Shown here piece after piece: positions 56,681 through 64,000 of a stretch of DNA of 64,000 nucleotides. Source of the DNA: Pseudomonas parafulva (GTDB lineage: Bacteria; Pseudomonadota; Gammaproteobacteria; Pseudomonadales; Pseudomonadaceae); contig NZ_CP019952.1 of assembly GCF_002021815.1 (NCBI RefSeq), forward strand, positions 3,441,001 to 3,505,000, read 5' to 3'. Below the pieces are notes generated by a model. The model ran no database searches. It saw only the letters and a program-made list of their open reading frames with translations, and was not told the DNA's origin. A program made the position numbers and the translations under genes. Numbering within the stretch: the stretch's first letter is position 1; the number at the start of each line of letters is the position of its first letter.

Positions 56681-57736
56681 TCAGCCTTCTGATGTCGGCT
56701 GCCCACCTGAGGTCACGGTATCGACGCGTTTTTCCAGCTGCTGGAGACGCTTGGCCATGTCGTCCAGGTGGCGGATGCGCGCGGCGCTCTTGCGCCAGTC
56801 AGCCAGAGGCTGCATGGCAGTACCGGAAGAATAGCCACCCGGCTCGGTGATCGAGCGGGTCACCATGGTCATCCCGGACACGAAAACGTTGTCGCAAACA
56901 TCGATATGACCGACCATGCCTACGCCACCGGCGATGGTGCAATGCTTGCCGATACGTGTGCTGCCGGAGATGCCCACGCACGCAGCCATGGCCGTATGCT
57001 CCCCGATCTGCACGTTGTGGGCAATCTGGATCTGGTTGTCGAGCTTGACGCCGTCGGCGATACAGGTGTCGGACAGCGCGCCACGGTCCACGGCCGTGTT
57101 CACACCGATTTCCACATCGTCACCGATGCTCACACCGCCAATCTGGGCAATCTTGCGCCACACGCCTTTTTCGTTGGCAAAGCCAAAGCCTTCACCACCG
57201 ATCACTGCGCCGGACTGGATAACCACTCGCTTGCCGATGGTGACATCGTGATACAGCGTGACCCGCGGCGCCAGCCAGCCCCCTTCGCCGATCACGCAGC
57301 GGGCACCGATGAAGCAATGGGCGCCGATGGTGACATGGGCGCCGATACGCGCACCGCTTTCAACGACCGCGAAAGGCCCGACACTGGCCGTCGCATCCAC
57401 CTGGGCATCCCCGGCCACCACGGCGCTGGGGTGAATCCCCGCCACAGCCTTGGGTTTGGGGTCGAACAGGTGGGAAATGCGGGCATACGCCAGGTAGGGG
57501 TCGGCAACGATCAGGGCATGACCGGCGAACGCCTCGGCATCGGCCGCCTTGAGCAGCACGGCAGCCGCCTGGCTCTCGTCCAGGTACTTGCGGTACTGCG
57601 GGTTGGCAAGAAAGCTCAACTGACCCGGCCCGGCCTCCTGCAAGGTGGCAAGGCCTGTGATCTGCAGCGTCTCGGGGCCCTTGAGGGTGGCCCCGAGGGT
57701 CTCGGCCAGTTGGCCAAGCGTCATGGTCACGGTCAT
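56681..57736 (-). CDS. lpxD: UDP-3-O-(3-hydroxyacyl)glucosamine N-acyltransferase
   Basis: Third enzyme of lipid A synthesis; 351 residues. An N-terminal uridine-binding domain ([26 protein letters not shown]) is followed by left-handed beta-helix hexapeptide repeats from about residue 105, with catalytic His in [10 protein letters not shown], and a C-terminal helix rich in Leu, Gln and Lys. The start at 57736 is one base after the skp stop codon. fabZ follows after 112 bp. Confidence 0.97.
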   Translation of the reverse strand: MTVTMTLGQLAETLGATLKGPETLQITGLATLQEAGPGQLSFLANPQYRKYLDESQAAAVLLKAADAEAFAGHALIVADPYLAYARISHLFDPKPKAVAGIHPSAVVAGDAQVDATASVGPFAVVESGARIGAHVTIGAHCFIGARCVIGEGGWLAPRVTLYHDVTIGKRVVIQSGAVIGGEGFGFANEKGVWRKIAQIGGVSIGDDVEIGVNTAVDRGALSDTCIADGVKLDNQIQIAHNVQIGEHTAMAACVGISGSTRIGKHCTIAGGVGMVGHIDVCDNVFVSGMTMVTRSITEPGGYSSGTAMQPLADWRKSAARIRHLDDMAKRLQQLEKRVDTVTSGGQPTSEG

Positions 57737-57737
57737 A

Positions 57738-58241
57738 TCAACGGGCTTGGTTCATACGCTCGATAACCTGGCGGGTGATGTCGTACTGAGGCTTGACATC
57801 AATGACCGCACCGCGCTCGAGCACCAGGTCGTAACCGCCCTTCTTGATCACTTCCTCGACAGCGCCGTCCAGCTTGGGCTTGAGCTGCTTGAGCATGTCG
57901 CGGTCGGCAACGGCCTTGGCTTCGTTCAGCTCCTTGGATTGGAACTGGAAGTCGCGGGCCTTTTGCTTGAACTCGAGCTCCAGGCGCTCACGCTCCTGCT
58001 GCTGCATCTTGTCGCCGCCTTTGATCAGGCGATCCTGGATGCCCTTGGCGCTGCTTTCCAGGCCCTTGAGCTTGGTCAGCTGAGGGCCGAACTTCTTTTC
58101 GGCATCCACGGCGTATTTCTTGGCGGCATCGGACTCGAGCAGGGCCATCTGATAGTTCAGAACGGCAACCTTCATTTCGGCGAAAGCCGGGGTGGCGACC
58201 AGCGCCGCGGCCACTACGGCCATTTGGGTCAACTTGCGCAC
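57738..58241 (-). CDS. skp: Periplasmic chaperone Skp (OmpH)
   Basis: Trimeric periplasmic chaperone of 167 residues that holds unfolded outer-membrane proteins for BamA. The signal peptide ends near TPAFA (residue 21). The core is a long, Lys/Glu/Gln-rich helical hairpin typical of the jellyfish-like arms ([20 protein letters not shown] to [20 protein letters not shown]), with a hydrophobic base at the ends ([14 protein letters not shown]). It is between bamA and lpxD, the conserved arrangement. Confidence 0.95.
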   Translation of the reverse strand: MRKLTQMAVVAAALVATPAFAEMKVAVLNYQMALLESDAAKKYAVDAEKKFGPQLTKLKGLESSAKGIQDRLIKGGDKMQQQERERLELEFKQKARDFQFQSKELNEAKAVADRDMLKQLKPKLDGAVEEVIKKGGYDLVLERGAVIDVKPQYDITRQVIERMNQAR

Positions 58242-58285
58242 GATGAACTCCTGGATAAACCGTTGTCGTTAAGCAAGGGCCGACC

Positions 58286-60649
58286 TTAGAAGGTCTGGCC
58301 CAGAGAGAATTGGAACACCTGGGTGTCTGCCTCGTCCGGCTTCTTGATCGGCATCGCCAGGCTGAAGCTCAACGGGCCCAAGGCCGTGATCCACGTCACG
58401 CCAAGACCGACCGAACTGGCCATGTCGGAGAAACCGACCTTAGCGCAGTCCGGTTTTTTACCGCAGTTGGTGTCGAATACGTTACCCACGTCCCAGAAGA
58501 CCGAGGTACGCAGGGACCGCTGGTCCTTGACGAACGGCAGCGGGAACAGCAACTCGACGCCGCCTTGAACCAGGACGTTGCCACCGAATGGAAGCGGGTC
58601 TTGGTCGGGGTCGCGGATGGTGCCTGGTCTGTGACCAACTTCGCCAACCCCTTTACTTGGGGTACTGCGGGGACCGAGGCTACTGTCCTTGAAACCGCGA
58701 ACAGAGTTGAAACCACCCGCGTAATAGTTTTCATAGAACGGCAAGCCAGAGGTACCCCCAAAGCCATCGCCATAGCCGAGTTCTGTGTGCAGACGCAAGG
58801 TGTAGTTCTGGCTGAGTGGCTTGAACAACTGGCCGCGGTAATCGAGCTTGTAGAACGACAAGTCACTACCAGGGATCGTGGTCTCAAGGCTCAAGCTTTG
58901 AGAATGGCCCCGCGTCGCCAGTACACCCTTGTTCAAGGTCGACTCGGACCAACCAATCGATGCTTTGAAGTTGGTGAAGTTACTGCCTTCCTTGTCAATG
59001 AAATCAAAGATCTCACCGACGGTGTACTTACCCGTCTTCAGCTTGTCCTGCTGCACGCTCAACCCATAGGTCAGGCGCGACGTCTCGCTGATCGGGTAAC
59101 CCAGGCTCACACCGGCACCCAGGCTGTCCACCGCATAGCTCGCCACGTCGACGTCGAGGTCGTCATAGTCGGTGCTGCGGTAGAAGGCGTTGTAACCCAG
59201 GCTCACGCCATCGGCAGTGAAGTAGGGATCAACGAAACCGAAGTTGTATCGCGACTGGTACTCGGACCGGGTCAGGCCAACGGACACCTTGTTACCTGTA
59301 CCCAGGAAGTTGCTCTGGCTGATCGAGCCACCCAGGATCAGGCCCGCGCTCTGGGCAAAGCCGACGCTGGCGGTGATCGAACCGGAGGCCTGCTCCTCGA
59401 CGCTATAGTTCACGTCGACCTGGTCGTCGGTACCCGGTACCGGTGGGGTCTCGACGTTCACGTCCTTGAAAAAGCCCAGGCGCTCAAGGCGGGTCTTGGA
59501 TTGGTCGATCAGGTAGGTCGATGCCCAGCCGCCTTCCATCTGACGCATTTCGCGGCGCAGCACTTCGTCTTCGGTCTTGGTGTTGCCGCGGTAGTTGATG
59601 CGGTTGACGTAGGCACGCTTGCCCGGATCGACCACGAACATGATGTCCACGGTGTGATCCTGGTCGTTTGGCTGAGGCACGCCGTTGACGTTGGCGAAGG
59701 TATAGCCTTCGTTACCCAGGCGACGGGTGATCAGCTCGGACGTGCTGGTCATCACCTTGCGCGAGAACACCTGGCCCGGCTGCACCAGCAGCAGCGACTT
59801 GACCTGGTCTTCCGGCACCTTGAGGTCACCGGAGAGCTTCACGTCACGGACGGTGTATTTCTCGCCTTCGTTGATGTTGACGGTGATGTAGACGTGCTTC
59901 TTGTCAGGCGTGATGGACACCTGGGTGGACGCGATGTCCATGTTGATGTAGCCGCGGTCCAGGTAGTAGGAACGCAGACGTTCCAGGTCACCGGACAGTT
60001 TTTCACGGGCATACTTGTCGTCGTTCTTGAAGAAGGACAACCAGTTAGTCGTCTTGAGCTCGAACAGCTGCCCCAGGGTGTCGTCATCGAACACGTTGTT
60101 GCCAACGATGTTGATGTGCTGGATGGCAGCGACGGTGCCCTCGTTGATCTTGATCTTCAGGGCCACACGGTTGCGCGGCTGCGGCACCACCTCGGCGTCG
60201 ACCTCGGCCGAGTAACGGCCCTGGGCCACGTACTGGCGCTGCAGCTCGTTACGCACGCCTTCGAGGGTGGCACGCTGGAAGATCTCGCCTTCGGCCAGGC
60301 CCGATTGCTTCAGGCCCTTCATCAGGTCTTCGGTACTGATCGCCTTGTTGCCTTCGATCTCGATGCTCGATACCGACGGGCGCTCGACCACATTGATGAT
60401 CAGCACGTTGCCATCACGGTTCAGCTCGATGTCCTGGAAAAACCCGGTCTTGAACAGCGAGCGGGTCGACTCCACCAGGCGCCGGTCATCGGCCTGGTCG
60501 CCCACGTTGAGGGGCAAGGCACCAAAGACGCTGCCCGCGGAAACCCGCTGCAGGCCGTTGACGCGGATATCGGAGATGGTGAAGGACTCGGCGTGAACTT
60601 CAGCGATCATCAGTGCGGAGAGCACCGCAGTTAGCAACAGACGTTTCAT
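58286..60649 (-). CDS. bamA: Outer membrane protein assembly factor BamA
   Basis: Essential outer-membrane insertase of 787 residues. The signal peptide ends near VHAES (about residue 20). Five POTRA domains fill residues 21-420 (for example FTISDIRVNGLQRVSAG and the repeated IEGN-like starts), followed by a 16-stranded barrel. The barrel includes the conserved VRGF motif (NSVRGFKDSSLG) of the Omp85 family and ends in a C-terminal Phe (FSLGQTF), a signal for its own insertion. skp follows downstream and rseP precedes. Confidence 0.98.
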   Translation of the reverse strand: MKRLLLTAVLSALMIAEVHAESFTISDIRVNGLQRVSAGSVFGALPLNVGDQADDRRLVESTRSLFKTGFFQDIELNRDGNVLIINVVERPSVSSIEIEGNKAISTEDLMKGLKQSGLAEGEIFQRATLEGVRNELQRQYVAQGRYSAEVDAEVVPQPRNRVALKIKINEGTVAAIQHINIVGNNVFDDDTLGQLFELKTTNWLSFFKNDDKYAREKLSGDLERLRSYYLDRGYINMDIASTQVSITPDKKHVYITVNINEGEKYTVRDVKLSGDLKVPEDQVKSLLLVQPGQVFSRKVMTSTSELITRRLGNEGYTFANVNGVPQPNDQDHTVDIMFVVDPGKRAYVNRINYRGNTKTEDEVLRREMRQMEGGWASTYLIDQSKTRLERLGFFKDVNVETPPVPGTDDQVDVNYSVEEQASGSITASVGFAQSAGLILGGSISQSNFLGTGNKVSVGLTRSEYQSRYNFGFVDPYFTADGVSLGYNAFYRSTDYDDLDVDVASYAVDSLGAGVSLGYPISETSRLTYGLSVQQDKLKTGKYTVGEIFDFIDKEGSNFTNFKASIGWSESTLNKGVLATRGHSQSLSLETTIPGSDLSFYKLDYRGQLFKPLSQNYTLRLHTELGYGDGFGGTSGLPFYENYYAGGFNSVRGFKDSSLGPRSTPSKGVGEVGHRPGTIRDPDQDPLPFGGNVLVQGGVELLFPLPFVKDQRSLRTSVFWDVGNVFDTNCGKKPDCAKVGFSDMASSVGLGVTWITALGPLSFSLAMPIKKPDEADTQVFQFSLGQTF

Positions 60650-60723
60650 GAAGTCCTTTTATTCCAACTGGCAATAAACAACCTGCCGTCATGAACGACA
60701 GGTTTCGCAATTGAGCGAAGCTT

Positions 60724-62076
60724 TTATAGTCGACCCAGATCGTTGATCAGGGCGAGCAGCATCACCCCCAAGACCAAACTGATACCGATCTGGACCCCCC
60801 AACCTTGTACCCGATCAGACAACGGACGACCGCGCGCCCATTCAACCAGGTAGAACAGCAAGTGCCCCCCATCCAGTACCGGGATGGGCAGCAGGTTAAG
60901 AACCCCCAGGCTTATGCTCAGGTAGGCCAGGAAATTCAGGAAATCCCCCACGCCGGACTGGGCTGAAGCGCCCGCCACTTTAGCAATGGTTATCGGTCCA
61001 CTCAAGTTTTTTACCGAGAGCTCACCGAACAGCATTTTCTTCAGTGACTGGAGCGTGAGCACGCTCATGTTCCAGGTGCGCGACAGGCCTTCACCCACCG
61101 CCTCCACCGGCCCATAGCTGACTTCGCGCAGCATCGAGGCCGGCCATTGACCGCCCTTGACGCCCGCTCCCAGGTAGCCTGCAGCGGCCTCACCTTCGCC
61201 CTTCGCGCCCAGCGTCACCGGTATGTCCAGCGGCGCACCGTCACGCTCCAGACGCACTACCACCTGGGCGCCGGGCCGCGCGCGCACGCTATCGACCACC
61301 TGCTGCCATTCGCTCACCGACTGGCCGCCGACGCCCAGCAACCGGTCACCGGTTTTCAAGCCTGCAGCCGCGGCCGGCCCCTTGGGATCGATCTCGGCTA
61401 GCACCGGCACGATGGCCGGGCGCCAGGGTTCAAGGCCCAGCGAGCGAATCGGATCAGGCTCATCGGCGCCTTTCAACCACTGGTCGAGTTTCACCTGGCG
61501 CTGTTGCTCGGCACTGCCGCCCTCATCGCGCACACCGATGTTCAGCGTGCCACTCTCACCCAGGCGGCGCACCAACTGCAGATTGACTGCCGACCAGCCG
61601 TTGGTCGGCTTGCCGTCCACCGAGACGATCTCCTGGCCGGCCGTCAGCCCTGCAGCCGCCGCCAGGCTACCCGTCTCGACGGTGCCGATGACCGGCCGGA
61701 TCTGCTGGCTGCCAAGCATTGCCAATACCCAGAAGAAGAAGATGGCCAGCAGGAAGTTGGCGACCGGCCCGGCGGCCACGATCGCAATGCGCTGGCCGAC
61801 CGGCTTGCGATTGAACGATTGGCCCACCAGCGCAGGGGGCACATCGCCTTCGCGCTCGTCGAGCATCTTCACGTAGCCGCCCAGCGGAATGGCAGCGATG
61901 ACGAACTCGGTGCCCTGACGATCATGCCAGCGCACCAGCGGCGTACCGAAGCCCACCGAGAAACGCAGCACTTTCACGCCACAGCGACGCGCCACCCAGA
62001 AGTGGCCGAACTCGTGGAAGGTGACCAGCACACCCAAGGCGACGAGCGTACCAATGATCGTGTAGAGCGCTGTCAT
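60724..62076 (-). CDS. rseP: Site-2 metalloprotease RseP
   Basis: Inner-membrane zinc protease of 450 residues which cuts the anti-sigma factor (MucA/RseA) inside the membrane and so activates the envelope stress sigma factor AlgU/RpoE. The HEFGH zinc motif is at residues 21-25 in the first membrane segment; two PDZ domains occupy the middle; the second metal-ligand motif NLLPIPVLDGGHL is near residue 390. I choose ATG 62076 because GGAG lies six bases upstream; ATG 62082 would have no spacing. bamA follows on the same strand. Confidence 0.96.
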   Translation of the reverse strand: MTALYTIIGTLVALGVLVTFHEFGHFWVARRCGVKVLRFSVGFGTPLVRWHDRQGTEFVIAAIPLGGYVKMLDEREGDVPPALVGQSFNRKPVGQRIAIVAAGPVANFLLAIFFFWVLAMLGSQQIRPVIGTVETGSLAAAAGLTAGQEIVSVDGKPTNGWSAVNLQLVRRLGESGTLNIGVRDEGGSAEQQRQVKLDQWLKGADEPDPIRSLGLEPWRPAIVPVLAEIDPKGPAAAAGLKTGDRLLGVGGQSVSEWQQVVDSVRARPGAQVVVRLERDGAPLDIPVTLGAKGEGEAAAGYLGAGVKGGQWPASMLREVSYGPVEAVGEGLSRTWNMSVLTLQSLKKMLFGELSVKNLSGPITIAKVAGASAQSGVGDFLNFLAYLSISLGVLNLLPIPVLDGGHLLFYLVEWARGRPLSDRVQGWGVQIGISLVLGVMLLALINDLGRL

Positions 62077-62143
62077 GTCCATCTCCGAATGATGAGCAAT
62101 GGGTCAGTGGGGATGCTGTTGTCGATAACCGGGCCAGCCCGCC

Positions 62144-63334
62144 TCAGCGGCCGTTGCGGTGCAGCCAGGCCCAGGCCAGCTCGCGCGCTCGCTGGTCGGC
62201 GGCAAACACTGCCTCCAGCGAAGTCAGCGGCACCACGGACTCCTGGTCCAGTACCTGTTCGATCATACTCGCGATCTCCGGGAAGCGGATACGACCCTGG
62301 AGGAACGTCTGCACCGCCACTTCGTTGGCCGCATTGAGCACGGCAGGGGCGCTGTTGCCCACCTGCGCCGCCTGTCGCGCCAGGCGCAGACAGGGGAAAC
62401 GCTGCTCATCGGGCGCCTCGAAATCCAGGCGAGCAATGCTGAACAGGTCCAGCGGGGCCACCCCGGAATCGATTCGCTCCGGCCAGGCCAGCGCATTGGC
62501 GATGGGGGTACGCATGTCCGGATTACCCAACTGCGCCAGCACCGAACCGTCGACGTAATCGACCAGCGAGTGGATCACGCTTTGCGGGTGCACCACCACC
62601 TCGACCAGGCTTGGCGGCGCATCGAACAGCCAGCAGGCCTCGATCAACTCCAGGCCCTTGTTCATCATGCTCGCCGAGTCGACGGAAATCTTGCGCCCCA
62701 TCGACCAGTTCGGGTGGGCGCACGCCTGTTCAGGCGTGACGTCCAGCAAGGCCTCGGTCGATGTCTGACGGAACGGCCCACCCGAGGCCGTCAGCAGAAT
62801 GCGGCGCACCCCCACAGCGCTCAATCCGCGCGCGTAGTCGCTGGGCATGCACTGGAAGATGGCGTTGTGCTCGCTGTCAATTGGCAGCAACACCGCGCCC
62901 GACTGGCGCACGGCGTCCATGAACAGGGCGCCGGACATGACCAGCGCTTCCTTGTTGGCCAGCAGCACTTTCTTGCCGGCCTGCACGGCCGCCAGGGTTG
63001 GCCGCAAGCCTGCCGCGCCGACGATGGCGGCCATGACCGCATCCACTTCACTGGCACAGGCTACCTGGCACAACCCGGCCTCGCCTTCCAGCACTTCGGT
63101 AGCGCAGCCTGCCGCCGTCAGGCCCGCACGCAGGCGCCCCGCCGCCTCAGCGCTCGGCACCACGGCATAGGCCGGGCGATGCCGCACGCACAGGGTCAAC
63201 AGCTCCTCTATGCGCGTGTAGCCGGTCAAGGCGAAGGCCTGATAGCGCTCAGGATGGCGAGCGATCACGTCCAGGGTGCTCAGGCCGATGGAGCCGGTCG
63301 CCCCAAGTACGGTAATGCGTTGCACCTGACTCAC
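62144..63334 (-). CDS. dxr: 1-deoxy-D-xylulose-5-phosphate reductoisomerase
   Basis: First committed enzyme of the MEP isoprenoid pathway (IspC); 396 residues. The NADPH-binding [15 protein letters not shown] is at the N-terminus, the metal and substrate site is in [14 protein letters not shown] and in [17 protein letters not shown], and PHPNWSMG-like [11 protein letters not shown] is present. The start is taken as GTG 63334 ([10 protein letters not shown] follows), overlapping the cdsA stop by four bases; an upstream ATG at 63346 would add four residues. Confidence 0.95.
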   Translation of the reverse strand: MSQVQRITVLGATGSIGLSTLDVIARHPERYQAFALTGYTRIEELLTLCVRHRPAYAVVPSAEAAGRLRAGLTAAGCATEVLEGEAGLCQVACASEVDAVMAAIVGAAGLRPTLAAVQAGKKVLLANKEALVMSGALFMDAVRQSGAVLLPIDSEHNAIFQCMPSDYARGLSAVGVRRILLTASGGPFRQTSTEALLDVTPEQACAHPNWSMGRKISVDSASMMNKGLELIEACWLFDAPPSLVEVVVHPQSVIHSLVDYVDGSVLAQLGNPDMRTPIANALAWPERIDSGVAPLDLFSIARLDFEAPDEQRFPCLRLARQAAQVGNSAPAVLNAANEVAVQTFLQGRIRFPEIASMIEQVLDQESVVPLTSLEAVFAADQRARELAWAWLHRNGR

Positions 63335-64000
63335 ATCACACCCCATTCGGCCGCCCACAACAGCACGGCGAACAATGGAATGGCCGCCGTCAGGCTGTCG
63401 ATGCGGTCGAGCACGCCACCGTGGCCGGGTAGCAGGTTGCTGCTGTCCTTGATGCCCGAGCGGCGCTTGAACATGCTTTCGGTCAGGTCTCCGATCACCG
63501 AGGCCATCACCACCAGTGCAGCGCCTGCCAGGCCGAGCAGTAGCTGACCGAAGCTCCAGTCACGACTGATACCCACCACCAGGGTGATCACCAGGCTGAC
63601 CGCCAACCCGCCGTAGACGCCTTCCCAGCTCTTGCCAGGGCTGACCTGCGGCGCCAGCTTGCGCTTGCCGAAGGCCCTGCCGGAAAAGTACGCACCGATG
63701 TCGGCCGCCCAGACCAAAGCCATGACCGACAGGATCAGCCAGTTACCCAGCGGCCAGTGCTTGAGCAGCACCAGGCCTTGCCAGGCCGGCAGCAACACCA
63801 GCAGGCCGATCAACAGCCGGCAGGCGGCACTGGCCCACAGTTCGCTGGTGCGCGGGTAGGTCAGCACCAGCCAGGTGGCCAGCCCCCACCAGATGACGGC
63901 CGCCCCAAGCACCCAGGGGGCCAGTTCCGGGAGGATGTACAGCAGCATCAATGCCCCAGCGACGACCAGGGCATAGGTGACACGCAGGGGCTGAGCCATC
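63331..64000 (-). CDS. cdsA: Phosphatidate cytidylyltransferase, 5' part outside window
   Basis: Multi-spanning inner-membrane enzyme that makes CDP-diacylglycerol from CTP and phosphatidic acid. About 222 C-terminal residues are present; the first membrane segments lie beyond the right edge, as family members have about 270 residues. Several hydrophobic segments are visible, then the conserved [18 protein letters not shown] and the C-terminal signature [18 protein letters not shown] with the metal-binding Asp. It is coupled to dxr by a four-base overlap and is probably followed upstream by uppS, which is not in this window. Confidence 0.94.
   Translation of the reverse strand, partial: MAQPLRVTYALVVAGALMLLYILPELAPWVLGAAVIWWGLATWLVLTYPRTSELWASAACRLLIGLLVLLPAWQGLVLLKHWPLGNWLILSVMALVWAADIGAYFSGRAFGKRKLAPQVSPGKSWEGVYGGLAVSLVITLVVGISRDWSFGQLLLGLAGAALVVMASVIGDLTESMFKRRSGIKDSSNLLPGHGGVLDRIDSLTAAIPLFAVLLWAAEWGVM

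Noticed and set aside
58310..60634. 774-codon plus-strand frame opposite bamA
   Set aside because: A shadow of bamA; its composition (Val, His, Gln, Asp rich) is typical of antisense reading of high-GC genes.

Overview
This window is a stretch of core chromosome from a high-GC gammaproteobacterium, almost certainly a member of the Pseudomonas putida group. The evidence is gene order and protein identity: purM-purN, mazG-relA-rlmD-cysM, divergent gacS-ldhA, fpr/finR, dgkA-erdR, recX-recA-cinA, mutS-fdxA-rsmZ-rpoS-nlpD-pcm-surE-truD-ispF, and the long ispD-ftsB-eno-kdsA-pyrG-tilS-accA-dnaE-rnhB-lpxB-lpxA-fabZ-lpxD-skp-bamA-rseP-dxr-cdsA block. No prophage, insertion sequence, CRISPR array, tRNA or rRNA gene was seen. 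Base composition and codon use look even throughout.

Layout. 1-8.4 kb: a truncated NlpC/P60 lipoprotein gene, hda, a PerM-type permease, a DUF2066 protein, purM-purN, a DUF3108 protein, a 60-residue protein behind a palindromic promoter region, a DUF2058 protein and mazG. 8.4-16 kb: relA, rlmD and cysM on the minus strand, then gacS on the plus strand. 16-22 kb: ldhA, a Cys-pair protein of unknown function, a META lipoprotein, a thioredoxin-like lipoprotein, arsC-like, WrbA-like and DUF2069 genes, a Tag-like protein, ttcA and sprT. 22-30 kb: fpr and its LysR regulator finR, dgkA, erdR, tapT, a PA3611-family secreted protein, a LOG protein, recX, recA with its SOS box, and a CinA C-terminal domain protein. 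30-39 kb: mutS, fdxA, the small RNA RsmZ, rpoS, nlpD, pcm, surE, truD, ispF. 39-42 kb: the formaldehyde-detoxifying pair fghA-adhC with a divergent LysR gene. 42-64 kb: a leftward block covering isoprenoid precursors, division, glycolysis, Kdo, CTP, tRNA modification, malonyl-CoA, the replicase, lipid A, outer-membrane assembly and phospholipid synthesis.

The most informative regulatory region is 33.2-36 kb. RsmZ, read from 33537 down to 33405, carries seven GGA motifs. It is preceded about 180 bp upstream by a GacA-type operator that has an additional third half-site. The GacS kinase that feeds this pathway is encoded 20 kb away in the same window. rpoS lies next to rsmZ, and a perfect PsrA-type box sits inside nlpD upstream of rpoS. 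I do not see a previously undescribed multi-gene system. The points most worth a second look are small: the operator architectures, a Tag-fold protein lacking the residues of classical Tag, a terminator hairpin directly against the ispF start codon, a structured fdxA leader, and palindromes around the promoter of the 60-residue protein.
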